A stretch of DNA of 64,000 bases from JABDGM01 sp046349975 (GTDB taxonomy: Bacteria > Planctomycetota > Planctomycetia > Pirellulales > Lacipirellulaceae): the NCBI GenBank assembly GCA_046349975.1, contig JAXMBH010000014.1, positions 1 through 64,000 on the forward strand, written 5' to 3'. Position 1 is the first letter of the stretch. Every line of letters begins with the position of its first letter. The notes under the pieces were generated by a model, which worked only from the letters and a program-made list of their open reading frames with translations, did not search any database and had not been told where the DNA came from. Positions 34,531-43,124 of the stretch are shown piece after piece. The position numbers and the translations under genes are program-made.

Positions 34531-35556
34531 TTAGCGAATGCTAGCAGCGGCGGGCGGTATGGCGAGCGGCGGTGGAGCGTGCGGCTTGTGCGTGAGCGAC
34601 TCAAGTTGGGCAACGAAATACGCCAGCGCTAAACCGAGCATCAGCGCTGCAGAGAGCTTCAGGCGATCGTGGCTATGGAACTGCAGTTCCGGTAGCAGGT
34701 CGCTCAGCGAAATGCACAGAAATGTGCCAGCGGAAAAGGCGAGCGCGCAGGCCACGTACCATTGCCGCGCGGCCATATCGGGGCCGGTGGTTTCGCTCAT
34801 GAGACCGAAGTAGAAGACGATGACGCCGGCGGGAATCGCGAGCGAAAACAGGCCGTTGATCGTGTGGCGCCAGCCGAGACTCCAGCCGCCGCGGGCCATG
34901 AGCATGCTGATCGTCATCGCATCGAACGGCTTGTGCAGAAAAATCACGAGAAACGTGCCGAAGCCGGCGAGCCAAAAACCGTGGCTGCCGTGCCACACGG
35001 CGGCCGCGAGGGCGACGCCGTTAAGCACGCTGTGCAGGGCGAGGCCGAACGCCGCGCCGCCCCAAGAGATGTCGTGGCCTGCCGCGCCGCTTCGTGCGTG
35101 CGCAGGAACGCGGTCGTGGCTGTGTTCGTGATGATGATGGGAATGATCGTGGTGTGCGTGCTCGGTTGCGCCAGTGTCGTCAGCGTCGGGCACGTCGTGA
35201 TGGTGGTAACTGAAGAACCGCTCGATAAAGAACATCACCAGCATGCCGGCGAGCAGCGATACGGAAACCCACCAGACAGATGTGGAGTCGATTATGGTAT
35301 TCGAGGTTGGCGTGACTGCAACCGCAGCACTCGATAGCGGTGTTGCGGCGGCGAGGATATGGGCGGCGACCGAGGCATCGACGACCGCGTGCGGGAGCAT
35401 GTGCAACACGCCGATGCCTAGCATCACACCGGCGACGAAGCTCACGGCAAACTGCATCCAACGGTGCGTGAGCTGGAACCACACCGGAATCATGCCGCCG
35501 ATGATCGACGCGATGAGGATCAGCGCGCAATAATAGGCGAGCAGGACGGTAGGCAT
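34531..35556 (-). CDS. ZIP-family metal transporter
   Basis: 341 residues with about eight transmembrane helices. Helix 1-3 (ALILIASIIGGMIPVWF, FAVSFVAGVMLGIGVLHMLP) is the ZIP N-terminal signature. A histidine-rich cytoplasmic loop follows (residues about 118-150, HHHDVP then many His). The metal-site helices read LALHSVLNGVALAAAVWHG and GTFLVIFLHKPFDAMTISML, with the HSxxxG and H-K-P-F-D variants of the binuclear site. Likely imports Zn or a related divalent metal across the inner membrane. A direct GGGGTCA tandem repeat lies upstream. Confidence 0.85.
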   Translation of the reverse strand: MPTVLLAYYCALILIASIIGGMIPVWFQLTHRWMQFAVSFVAGVMLGIGVLHMLPHAVVDASVAAHILAAATPLSSAAVAVTPTSNTIIDSTSVWWVSVSLLAGMLVMFFIERFFSYHHHDVPDADDTGATEHAHHDHSHHHHEHSHDRVPAHARSGAAGHDISWGGAAFGLALHSVLNGVALAAAVWHGSHGFWLAGFGTFLVIFLHKPFDAMTISMLMARGGWSLGWRHTINGLFSLAIPAGVIVFYFGLMSETTGPDMAARQWYVACALAFSAGTFLCISLSDLLPELQFHSHDRLKLSAALMLGLALAYFVAQLESLTHKPHAPPPLAIPPAAASIR

Positions 35557-35566
35557 TGGGCAGAGG

Positions 35567-35601
35567 CAGGGGTCAGGGGTCAGGGGTCAGGGGTCAGGGT
35601 C
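35567..35601. repeat. Tandem AGGGGTC repeat
   Basis: Four to five copies of a 7-base unit (GGGGTCA) in tandem, just upstream of the ZIP transporter start. Copy-number change would vary the leader length. Confidence 0.75.
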
Positions 35602-35698
35602 GGAAAGCGAACCTGGGGCGACTGACCCGACAATCGATATCGTTCTAGCATCCAGCATCGTGATGGCTGCGGCAATGGGCTAAAGGGCGAGGGTTTTT

Positions 35699-36145
35699 GT
35701 GCGGGCTTGTATTCAACGAGTGAGCGAAGCGCGGGTGACGGTGGAGGGCGAGGTCACCGGAAAGATTGGGCAGGGGCTCGTCGTACTGCTGGGCGTGGGA
35801 CACCACGACGGGGCCGCCGAAGTTGCCTGGCTGGCCGAGAAGATCGTCGGACTGCGGATATTCGAAGACGATGCCGGCAAGATGAATAGGTCGCTCGCCG
35901 AGGCGGGTGGGGCGATGCTTGTCGTGAGTCAATTCACGCTCTACGGCGATGCCCGCCGCGGGCGGCGGCCGAGCTTTACCGATGCAGCGCCGCCGGAACT
36001 GGCGGAGCGGTTGTATTTGGAGTTTGTCGCCAAGGTGCGTGCGGCGGGCGTCGAGGTGGCGACGGGGATATTTCGCGAGCACATGGACGTCGCGCTCGTG
36101 AATGATGGGCCTGTAACGCTATGGATCGATACGGCGGAACGGTGA
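35699..36145 (+). CDS. dtd: D-aminoacyl-tRNA deacylase
   Basis: 148 residues from a GTG start with an AAGGGCGAGG ribosome site. Diagnostic motifs: MRACIQRVSEARVTVEG, VVLLGVGHHD, VVSQFTLYGDARRGRRPSF (the SQFT active-site loop) and VNDGPVTLWID (the NxGPVT motif). Removes D-amino acids from mischarged tRNA. Length is typical. Convergent with the next gene, with a palindromic repeat between. Confidence 0.95.
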   Translation: MRACIQRVSEARVTVEGEVTGKIGQGLVVLLGVGHHDGAAEVAWLAEKIVGLRIFEDDAGKMNRSLAEAGGAMLVVSQFTLYGDARRGRRPSFTDAAPPELAERLYLEFVAKVRAAGVEVATGIFREHMDVALVNDGPVTLWIDTAER

Positions 36146-36159
36146 ATCTTGCTGTGCGC

Positions 36160-36221
36160 GTAGGACGGATAATTCCGTTCGAATTCGCTATTAACGGACG
36201 GATAGAATTGTCCGTCCTACG
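36160..36221. repeat. Long family A palindrome between convergent genes
   Basis: CGTAGGACGGA and TCCGTCCTACG bracket a centre with TTCGAATTCG and a further GGACGGATAGAATTGTCCGTCC. Located between the ends of dtd and the YdjM-like gene, where it may act as a shared terminator. Confidence 0.6.
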
Positions 36222-36237
36222 ATTTGGGAGCGCAGGC

Positions 36238-37278
36238 TTACTGCGCGACCGAGCCCGCCGGGCGTTGGGCGGTGTCGTAGGAGTTCGTCGAGGGCCACTG
36301 CCATTGGGCCGGCATATTGGCCGGGGGTTGGACGGGCGTCACGGGGTAGTTCTGCGGCGGCGCGTAGCCTTGTTGTGGGCCGGCATATTGTGAATTGTTG
36401 GCCGGCGGCAGTTGTTGCGGTTGGCTCTGCAAGAACTGCGGCCAGGCGCTGGACGCCGGCGTGTTGTTGCCGCCGGCTTGCCGGCCTTGCGCGGCGTTGT
36501 TGAAGAAGTTGACGGCCGCTTTGGCCGCGCTGTTGGCGTTCTGCTGCAGGTTGTTCGGAGCGGCCGCTTCAATTTGGGTGCGAAACTCGTTTACTTGAGC
36601 GGCGAACTGTGGATTGGTTTGCTCGAGCCGCTGCATTACCGACGGCTCGCCAAGAATGGCCATGGCGACGAGGGCGAGCTTGGAATACGCGGCCATGTTC
36701 GACCAGCGATTGTCGCCCCAAAGTTTCAGCGCGGTGCCAAATGATTTCTTGAAGCGCCAGCGGCCGCCGGCGTATTCGACGGCGTAAATCTCGTCGAGCA
36801 GCAGGTGAGAAAGGCAGCCGCCGATGACACCGCCGGCTTTAAAGCAGCGAAGATCGAGCGGTGAATCGCCGCAGATCAAGAACGCAATGCCGCCGAAGAT
36901 GAGCATCGCGGGGATGCTGTGGAACATGCCGCGATGCACGGTGTATTTGCGAATCAGCGTCGTGACGCCGAAGCGCACGAACAAGTACGTGGCGACGGTG
37001 GCGAGAGCCATGGCGTCGAAACCGAGTCCCATCGATGTGGCTACCGTATGGAAGCGGCGGACCATCAGCATGGGGATGGTCGCGGCGGTGAACGCCATGG
37101 TTTCGCGCAAGGGGACGCCGTAGTCGCTGTCGAGGTCGGGCAGCATGCCGGCGAAGCCGCACATGGCGCCGGAGACGATCGCCGTGTCGACCGGCACGCC
37201 GTAGCCGAGCGCGAGCGTGCCGGCGTAGCCGCAGCCGAGCAGCGTGCTCGTTCCGACATGCATGCGAAAGCCGGCCAT
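36238..37278 (-). CDS. YdjM-like membrane hydrolase with Gln/Pro/Asn-rich tail
   Basis: 346 residues. The N-terminal 200 residues carry the family signature: MLPDLDSDYG (acidic metal site), TVHRGMFHSIPAML (histidines) and GCLSHLLLDEIY, with four or more transmembrane helices. The remaining 145 residues are low complexity rich in Gln, Asn, Pro and Ala (QPQQLPPANNSQYA and similar), absent from the shorter relative at 29412-30044. Start at 37278 or the ATG five codons later. Confidence 0.7.
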   Translation of the reverse strand: MAGFRMHVGTSTLLGCGYAGTLALGYGVPVDTAIVSGAMCGFAGMLPDLDSDYGVPLRETMAFTAATIPMLMVRRFHTVATSMGLGFDAMALATVATYLFVRFGVTTLIRKYTVHRGMFHSIPAMLIFGGIAFLICGDSPLDLRCFKAGGVIGGCLSHLLLDEIYAVEYAGGRWRFKKSFGTALKLWGDNRWSNMAAYSKLALVAMAILGEPSVMQRLEQTNPQFAAQVNEFRTQIEAAAPNNLQQNANSAAKAAVNFFNNAAQGRQAGGNNTPASSAWPQFLQSQPQQLPPANNSQYAGPQQGYAPPQNYPVTPVQPPANMPAQWQWPSTNSYDTAQRPAGSVAQ

Positions 37279-37593
37279 GAGATTCTCGCGACGGTTGCCT
37301 AGCCGATGTGCGCAGAGTGGCGCACGATTGGATGGTGGGCTATGACAGAATTTGGGGTTCGCGGCAAGATTGGTGGCGGCGAGTGCTAGCGATATCGCCG
37401 ACTACTGGCCTTCGCTGGATGCTGGCAGGCAGGTATAGTTCACCGCCCTGGCCTGCGGTAACAAAATTGTTGGCGAGGCGTAATAGATGATTGAGCCCGA
37501 CATCGGTGGCAATACGAACTCCGTGGGTATCCCAGGTACCCTCAGAGGCGTGTTGTAAACAGCGCTGCCACGACCCAACGCCACTTAAGCGGA
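37279..37593. other. 315-base divergent intergenic region
   Basis: Separates the YdjM-like gene and the CvpA gene. No frame of interest; no clear promoter can be named. Confidence 0.35.
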
Positions 37594-37618
37594 CGGCATG
37601 CGGAGCATGCCTGCTACA
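37594..37618. repeat. Palindromic repeat, family B copy
   Basis: GACGGCATGCGGAGCATGCC with CTGCTAC after it. Related copies lie at 45264-45288 and 45354-45378. It sits immediately before the CvpA start and contains a spurious ATG. Confidence 0.6.
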
Positions 37619-37621
37619 AAC

Positions 37622-38401
37622 ATGCAATCTTATGACATCATCATGGTGGTCGTGCTCGTCGGGGCCACTATTTTTGGCTTCTGGAAAGGCATGGCCTGGC
37701 AGATTGCCTCGCTGGCGTCGCTCGTAGTGAGCTACCTGGCGTCGCTCAAGTTCAGCGAGCAGCTCGCGCCGCTGTTTGGCCAGCCGCCGCTCAATCGATT
37801 CGCCGCAATGGCCGCGATCTATGCCGGCACGTCGCTGGTCATCTGGACGCTCTTTCGATTGGTCTCGAAGGCGATCGATAAGGTGCGGTTGGAAGCATTC
37901 GACAAACAACTCGGCGCGATCATCGGCTTTGCCAAGGGCGTGCTCCTGTGCCTGGTGATCACGTTCTTCGCGGTGTCGGTGCCGGCCGGCCGGGCGACGG
38001 TGATCGGTTCGCAGTCGGGTCATTACATCGTGGTGTTTCTCAACAAAGCGCAGGCGGTCGTGCCGCCGGAGCTGCATCAGGTAGTGGATCCGTATCTCAA
38101 CAAGCTCGAGCAGAATCTGAATCCGAACTTCCAGCCGCAAACGACCGACCTGCAGCAGATGTGGCAGAACTCGGCCCAGTCGGCGCTGCAAGGTGCGTTG
38201 CCGCAGGTGCCGTGGCCGGGAGCACAACAGCCGCAGCCAGGACAGCCGGCGCAGCCGCAGTTCGCCTGGCCCAATAACGTGCAGTTGCCGAACAACATCC
38301 AGCTGCCGAATATTGTGCCGCCGAACTCGTCGACAGCGTGGCCGACGATGCCGCAGGAACGGACGGCGGAGACGGTGGATCCGTATTCGCGTCCGCGCTG
38401 A
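37622..38401 (+). CDS. CvpA-family membrane protein
   Basis: 259 residues from the ATG at 37622 (an in-frame ATG at 37598 lies in a repeat and is not preferred). Four transmembrane helices in the first 130 residues: YDIIMVVVLVGATIFGFWKG, IASLASLVVSYLASL, FAAMAAIYAGTSLVIWTLF and QLGAIIGFAKGVLLCLVITF, with the FGFWKGM and GFAKGVL motifs of CvpA. The C-terminal 110 residues are Pro/Gln/Asn-rich periplasmic low complexity. CvpA proteins are linked to colicin V export and envelope stress; the role here is not specified. Confidence 0.8.
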   Translation: MQSYDIIMVVVLVGATIFGFWKGMAWQIASLASLVVSYLASLKFSEQLAPLFGQPPLNRFAAMAAIYAGTSLVIWTLFRLVSKAIDKVRLEAFDKQLGAIIGFAKGVLLCLVITFFAVSVPAGRATVIGSQSGHYIVVFLNKAQAVVPPELHQVVDPYLNKLEQNLNPNFQPQTTDLQQMWQNSAQSALQGALPQVPWPGAQQPQPGQPAQPQFAWPNNVQLPNNIQLPNIVPPNSSTAWPTMPQERTAETVDPYSRPR

Positions 38402-38440
38402 CGCCGACCCGTCAGTATTCACTACGGCGTTGACCGTAAT

Positions 38441-38525
38441 CCGTCAGCCCCCGGCTCGGCCGGGGGTTTGCGCGTGTTTCAGTGGCGATTGGTCGGAAAC
38501 CCCCGGCTCAGCCGGGGGCTGTCGG
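38441..38525. terminator. Bidirectional hairpin pair (family C repeat)
   Basis: CCCCCGGC-TCG-GCCGGGGG (38448-38466) followed by TTT serves rightward transcripts; the mirror CCCCCGGC-TCA-GCCGGGGG (38500-38518) preceded by AAA serves leftward ones. They lie between the ends of the convergent CvpA and zinc-ribbon genes. The same repeat family occurs at 24313-24397, so function as terminator is plausible but secondary. Confidence 0.6.
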
Positions 38526-38535
38526 GTCTGTACGG

Positions 38536-38805
38536 TTAGAAAAGTAGCGACGCCAGGCCGGCGAGGGTCATCAGCAGGACCAGGATGACCGTGTATTTGA
38601 CCCAGCGGGGTTTGTCTTCGCGGGCCCACATGGTGCGGCGGTCGGCTTCGGTGAGCCAATAGCCACAGGCGGGGCAACAGTCGGCGACGCGGTGGACGGG
38701 CGCGCCGCAGTCAGGGCACGGCGCGGTTTCTTCTTCATCCGGCTCGTCGTCGGAGTCGTACCAATCTTCGTCATCGGCGTCGTTGTAGTCGTCGTCGAGG
38801 GGCAT
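38536..38805 (-). CDS. Small zinc-ribbon membrane protein, 89 aa
   Basis: An acidic N-terminus (DDDYNDADDEDWYDSDDEPD) leads to a four-cysteine ribbon CPDCGAPVHRVADCCPACGYW, then a transmembrane helix at the C-terminus (YTVILVLLMTLAGLASLLF). Tail-anchored zinc-ribbon proteins like this are typical of planctomycetes; function unknown. Confidence 0.75.
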   Translation of the reverse strand: MPLDDDYNDADDEDWYDSDDEPDEEETAPCPDCGAPVHRVADCCPACGYWLTEADRRTMWAREDKPRWVKYTVILVLLMTLAGLASLLF

Positions 38806-39149
38806 GGATGAATAACGTAATCAAAGACGGCGACCAGTGGTCGCAGCTTTCCATGCGCGGTTGGATAAAAAACCCGGCAGGGCGGCTGAGGCTTTATTTT
38901 ACGGGGTAAAATGGCCCCGAAACGAACATAAGAGCGATTATCGGACGTTGGGCACGGGGGCCGGGGAAATTGCGGTGTGTGCCCTGCCCGGCGGTTTTGG
39001 AGGATTGATTGTGGGCGGTTGATGGTCGTTCTGATGGGAAGACAATTCGATGGCCGGCGGATGCGGCGACGCGTTGTCGAGCTGGTACGCCACCCAGCCG
39101 GGACGGCTGGGGCTATATAGCCGAGCCGTTCCGGCTCGGCGAATAGACG
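38806..39149. other. 344-base space with palindromic fragment
   Basis: No gene seen. Around 39095-39145 is CCAGCCGGGACGGCTGGGGC and AGCCGAGCCGTTCCGGCTCGGC, two GC hairpins with the look of another repeat family. Confidence 0.4.
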
Positions 39150-39235
39150 CACGCGCGGCGGCAACGGCTTTTGGGTCGACGCCGGCGGTCGGCGCTCGTC
39201 TGGAGCGATCCTGGGAGGTCGGTTTTTTAGTAAAC
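39150..39235. repeat. Tail repeat, copy 1
   Basis: Follows the 3' end of the 271-residue gene. The 38-base core at 39187-39224 recurs at 40161-40198 with two mismatches, directly after the 187-residue gene, and similarity extends to about 85 bases. Confidence 0.65.
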
Positions 39236-40042
39236 GGAAATGGACGTCGCCGGTAACGCGGTTCGCAGCTCGGCAGCGGCGGCGTCGGAAATGCGGCCCT
39301 TGTGGAAAATGAGCGTGTTGAGTTGCTTCATCCCATGCAGCTTCCTGGCGGCTATATCGGAAACGTTAATGCCACCCAAGTTCAGTTTTTGGACGCGGAA
39401 GAGCTTTCCCAGTTCGTCGAAACATGCCTCGTCCAGTCGATCGTGGTTCGCGCGGGCTGGCTCTTCGACGAATATGAGCGATTCGAGATGGGAGACGCGG
39501 TTCAATTCGGCGATCCCAGCGGCATTAATCGGACAAGTGTTGAACATGATGTGCTGCAGCTTGGGGAGCTTTCCTAGATGTGAAAATGCCTCGGAGGTGA
39601 CGGCAGTATCAAAGAACGAGAGCGATTCGATGGAATCGCAATCGGGCGAGTCGCAAATCGCGGCGACACCCACGTTGGTCACGCCGCGGCCGAACTCAAT
39701 GCCGCCCAATTCCGGAATACGGCGTGCCTCCTGCGCGACAACCATGGCTTGCGCATCGTTCTTGATATCGATGCTGTCAACCGTGCCCCACAAGTTCAGC
39801 GCTGGCGTCGTATATGGGTTATCGGCGCCGATTTCTTCGGCCGGGTTTTCGAACCAAACCATTCCGCCGGAACCGAAGACGCGTCCCACGGCGATGCGGC
39901 GTTCGATTCGCGGACGCACGTAAACGTTCGCTACGACCAATACGCCCGCGATGACCGAGAACGTTACGAACACTGTACGGAGACTAAACCGCGGCCGGAA
40001 GCGAATGGGCGGGACCAAAGCTGATTCGCCGTTGGCAGCCAT
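39227..40042 (-). CDS. Membrane-anchored leucine-rich-repeat-like protein
   Basis: 271 residues. An N-terminal transmembrane anchor follows PRFSLRTVFVTFSVIAGVLVV; this RFSLRT-F-V-T pattern heads many planctomycete proteins. The body has irregular leucine-rich-type repeats of about 25 residues (IPELGGIEFGRGVTNVGVAAI, LGKLPKLQHIMFNTCPINAAG, LGKLFRVQKLNLGGINVSDI, MKQLNTLIFHKGRISDAAA), probably a protein-interaction surface outside the inner membrane. A smaller gene with a similar anchor and the same 3' tail lies upstream at 40207-40770. Confidence 0.65.
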   Translation of the reverse strand: MAANGESALVPPIRFRPRFSLRTVFVTFSVIAGVLVVANVYVRPRIERRIAVGRVFGSGGMVWFENPAEEIGADNPYTTPALNLWGTVDSIDIKNDAQAMVVAQEARRIPELGGIEFGRGVTNVGVAAICDSPDCDSIESLSFFDTAVTSEAFSHLGKLPKLQHIMFNTCPINAAGIAELNRVSHLESLIFVEEPARANHDRLDEACFDELGKLFRVQKLNLGGINVSDIAARKLHGMKQLNTLIFHKGRISDAAAAELRTALPATSISVY

Positions 40043-40080
40043 GTGTCGACTCGGTGCGGAAGCTGCGATCGATTTTCAAG

Positions 40081-40107
40081 GGCGGACGGACAGAATTGTC
40101 CGTCCGA
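40081..40107. repeat. Palindromic repeat, family A variant
   Basis: GGCGGACGGACAGAATTGTC then CGTCCGACC: a centre of AGAATT instead of ATATC. Confidence 0.55.
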
Positions 40108-40115
40108 CCGAGCGG

Positions 40116-40200
40116 TCACGCGCGGCCGTTGGCGGCGGCGGTGTTTGGGTCGAGTCCATTGGTCGGCGCTCGTCTGAAGCGATTCTGGGAGGTCGGTTGT
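40116..40200. repeat. Tail repeat, copy 2
   Basis: Near-copy of 39150-39235, placed directly downstream of the 187-residue gene on the minus strand. Confidence 0.65.
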
Positions 40201-40206
40201 TCGGCG

Positions 40207-40770
40207 TCACGGCCAAACGTCTTCGTTGTGGATCAATACCATGGAGACGATAGCCGTCCTCGATGTTGGAAGGCTTCCCATCCGAACCTCAATGAGAACG
40301 AGGGTTCCTTCTTCCGCACATTGCCAGGCGCTTCGGAGGAGAATCGGATCCTCGGCGTCGCTCAGGTTCGTTTCTGCGAGTCCAATGGCCTCCATGTCGC
40401 GCCCAAAGAACTCAAGCAGGCTTTTTGAAACGTCGTAGTCCGATATATGGTCGAAGCTTGAGTCGACCGACAGCGAAATAGACTGCGAGGCGGCGACGCG
40501 GAGGTGAAATTTGTGCCGCCACAGACTTCCGGGCCACGTTTGGGCCGCAGGGCTTCTCAAGCTGGTGCCATGGGGAACTTTGGATAAACTCGATCGCACG
40601 GCAGCGACGAGTGCCATATCACGCGCGCGAAGTTGCTCGGCACGACGTTCTCGAACGGCTTCGTAACCGAGGTACAGACACATGACCGTCATCACTACCA
40701 ATAGCGTCTTCAAGCCAAATCGGAATCGCACGACCAGTGGCAGCTCTGGTATTTGCTCGAGGTTTTCCAT
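40207..40770 (-). CDS. Membrane-anchored protein, 187 aa
   Basis: The N-terminus VRFRFGLKTLLVVMTVMCLYLG is an anchor of the same kind as in the next gene, followed by a basic coiled stretch (EAVRERRAEQLRARDMALV). The remainder shows no recognised domain. The shared anchor type and shared 3' tail repeat suggest that the two genes arose by tandem duplication with divergent bodies. Confidence 0.55.
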   Translation of the reverse strand: MENLEQIPELPLVVRFRFGLKTLLVVMTVMCLYLGYEAVRERRAEQLRARDMALVAAVRSSLSKVPHGTSLRSPAAQTWPGSLWRHKFHLRVAASQSISLSVDSSFDHISDYDVSKSLLEFFGRDMEAIGLAETNLSDAEDPILLRSAWQCAEEGTLVLIEVRMGSLPTSRTAIVSMVLIHNEDVWP

Positions 40771-40785
40771 CGCGTGAGTCGATGG

Positions 40786-41793
40786 CTAGGCGCGGCCGTT
40801 GGCGGTGGCGGCTGGGATGGCGGCGTCGGCTTCGCCTTCGAGGAACTGGCCCATGCGGCGGAACTTGTCGTAGCGGGCGGCGAGGAGCTCGTCGGTCGGT
40901 TGGTCGGTGAGCTCGCGGAGGCACTTGAGGAGATACATTTTTAGCCGGGTGGCCATTTGGTGATGGTCGCGGTGGGCGGCGCCGAGCGGTTCTTCGATGA
41001 CGTCGTCGACGCAGCCGAGCTCGTGGAGGTACTTCGACGTGAGCTTGAGCGCGCGGGCGGCGGCGGGCGCGTGGTCGTGGCTTTTCCACAGGATGCCGGC
41101 GCAGCCTTCGGGGCTGATCACCGAGTAGTATGCGAACTGCAAGACGGCGACACGATCGCCGACGCCGATGCCCAGCGCGCCACCGGAGCCGCCTTCGCCG
41201 ATGACGACGCAGATGATCGGCGTTGGCAGGCGCGACATTTCGAGCATGCTTTCGGCAATGACCTGGGCCTGGCCGCGCTCTTCGGCGCCGATGCCCGGGT
41301 ACGCGCCGGGCGTGTCGATCAGGCAAATGATCGGCAAGCGGTACTTGGCGGCGAGTCGCATCTTCGACATTGCTTTACGATAGCCTTCGGGATGGGCGCA
41401 GCCGAAAAAGCACTCGTTGCGTTCTTTGAGGGTCTTGCCTTTGTAATGGCCGACCACGAGGACTTTGAAGCGGTCGAGCTTAGCGAAACCGGTGCGAAGC
41501 GCGCGGTCGTCGCCGAAGAACTTGTCGCCGTGCAGCTCGACGAACTCATCGAACAGCAAATTGAGGTAGTCGGTGAGCATTGGCCGATCGGGATGCCGCG
41601 CGACCTGCACCGTTTCCCACGGGTCGAGGTTGCTGTAGACGCGACGCGTGGTTTCGGCGAGCTCGCGCTTGAGCAGGCGGATGGCGTCGCGCAGCTCGGG
41701 CGTTTTGGGCTCGGTCTTTTCGAGCTGGGCGATTTGCTCTTCGAGCTGCGTGATGGGTTGTTCGAAGGAGAGACGGTAGGTTGTGCTGGCCAT
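40786..41793 (-). CDS. accA: Acetyl-CoA carboxylase carboxyltransferase subunit alpha
   Basis: 335 residues, slightly longer than usual because of a C-terminal Ala/Asn tail. Conserved blocks: ITQLEEQIAQLE, VYSNLDPWETVQVARHPDRP, LFDEFVELHGDKFFGDD, GHYKGKTLKERNECFFG, PIICLIDTPGAYPGIGAEERGQ, VIGEGGSGGALGIGVGDRV and YSVISPEGCAGILWK. It transfers CO2 from carboxybiotin to acetyl-CoA together with AccD (not in the window), the first step of fatty-acid synthesis. Confidence 0.96.
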   Translation of the reverse strand: MASTTYRLSFEQPITQLEEQIAQLEKTEPKTPELRDAIRLLKRELAETTRRVYSNLDPWETVQVARHPDRPMLTDYLNLLFDEFVELHGDKFFGDDRALRTGFAKLDRFKVLVVGHYKGKTLKERNECFFGCAHPEGYRKAMSKMRLAAKYRLPIICLIDTPGAYPGIGAEERGQAQVIAESMLEMSRLPTPIICVVIGEGGSGGALGIGVGDRVAVLQFAYYSVISPEGCAGILWKSHDHAPAAARALKLTSKYLHELGCVDDVIEEPLGAAHRDHHQMATRLKMYLLKCLRELTDQPTDELLAARYDKFRRMGQFLEGEADAAIPAATANGRA

Positions 41794-41873
41794 GTGAGTT
41801 TCTTAAACGAATTGAATCACGAAGGCACGAAGGACACGAAGAAGCTAAATAATGTGCACCGTGGTGAAAGCTT

Positions 41874-41938
41874 GTAGCTGAATTCGCAAGAATTCTGTTG
41901 AATAGTCGCTGAAACCGAATTCTGGCGAATTCAGCTAC
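41874..41938. repeat. 65-base palindromic repeat, family D copy
   Basis: GTAGCTGAATTCGCAAGAAT at the start and GGCGAATTCAGCTAC at the end, with GAATTC sites inside. The copy at 56915-56979 has the same length and ends. Confidence 0.75.
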
Positions 41939-41988
41939 CGAAGCGCGACCGCATCGCTGTTGGCTTTGTGTCCTTCGTTTCTTTGTGG

Positions 41989-42879
41989 TTATTCCTTCTC
42001 GGCCGCGGTTTTGGCTTCGTCGGCGGCGCTGGGGGGTTGGGGTGTGTTGTAGAACATCTTCATCGCTTTGATTTCCATCATCACGTCTTTCATGCTGGCC
42101 GGGCGGTTCTTGGCGTCCTTGGCCATCATGCGCTGCACGTACGCGGCGAACTCGGGCGTGATGTTCTTGTCGAATACGGTGAGTGGCTGCGGCTTCGAGC
42201 TGAGGTGACGCTGCAGAAGTTCGTTCGGGCTGCCCGCGGTGTACGGCGGCTTGCCGGAGAGAATTTCGTGCACCATGCAGCCGAAGCTGTAGATATCGGT
42301 CGACGCGTCTTGCGCTTGGCCGCGGATTTGTTCGGGTGACATATAGCTGTGCGTGCCCTGCACTGGCACCTTGCCGCCGAAGAGCTTGCTGAGTCCGCCG
42401 GTGGGCTTGCGGGCCAGGTTGAAGTCGATGAGCTTGACGACGTTGTCCTCGCGCACCAGGTAGTTGTCGGGCTTGATATCGCGATGGATCCAGCCGCGTT
42501 CGTGCATGTGGGCCAGCGCCGACGCACAGTTGATGACGATCTCTTTCGCGCGGTGTTGGAGCTTCTTCGGGCCGAGAACGATCTGCTGCTTCAAGTTCGG
42601 CACCTTGAACAGTTCGAGCAGCATGTAGGCCCCGTTCGAGGTGTTGTCGTACTCGTAGGTGGCGATGACGCCCGGGTGGTCGAGGGAGGAACCGACCTGG
42701 TATTCGTGCTTGAGCCCGTTGATGTGCTCGCGGACGTAATGGCTGCCCTTGGGGAGCCATTTCATGGCGAACACGGTGTTCTCGGTGGGCGGCCGGACGG
42801 CCCAGATTTCGAAGAACTTGCCGCCCCGAATGAGGTGGAACAGCCGGTACTTGCCAACGAATTGATTCGCGGTACTCAC
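41989..42879 (-). CDS. Serine/threonine protein kinase with DFN motif
   Basis: 296 residues from a GTG at 42879. The ATP-binding lysine is Lys40 (FAMKWL), Glu59 is in the C helix, the catalytic loop is HRDIKPDN (132-139) and the activation segment ends GTHSYMSPEQ. Two departures are notable: the glycine loop reads LIRGGKFFEIW, and the usual DFG is DFN (152-154). The C-terminus is a short Ala/Glu/Lys tail. There is no transmembrane segment, so it is a soluble kinase, unlike many planctomycete ones. Partner unknown. Confidence 0.85.
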   Translation of the reverse strand: MSTANQFVGKYRLFHLIRGGKFFEIWAVRPPTENTVFAMKWLPKGSHYVREHINGLKHEYQVGSSLDHPGVIATYEYDNTSNGAYMLLELFKVPNLKQQIVLGPKKLQHRAKEIVINCASALAHMHERGWIHRDIKPDNYLVREDNVVKLIDFNLARKPTGGLSKLFGGKVPVQGTHSYMSPEQIRGQAQDASTDIYSFGCMVHEILSGKPPYTAGSPNELLQRHLSSKPQPLTVFDKNITPEFAAYVQRMMAKDAKNRPASMKDVMMEIKAMKMFYNTPQPPSAADEAKTAAEKE

Positions 42880-43124
42880 GGCGGTAGACCTGTTGGGGCG
42901 GCGTTCGGGGGGGTGAATCGAGGGCGGCGGAATAACCGTTCTATTCGGTATTATTAGTGTAAACTGTTGCGGCGCAATGGGAAAGGTTGATGTGGCGAGG
43001 CGAGCCGGGCCGGCGAGATTCGCCAGAGGCAGGGTTTGTGGTTGGCAGATTGCAAACTGCAAATTGTGAATTGAAAACTACAAATTGCGGAGTGGCGGGA
43101 TGGCCTTCGGCTTTCCAGCGGACG

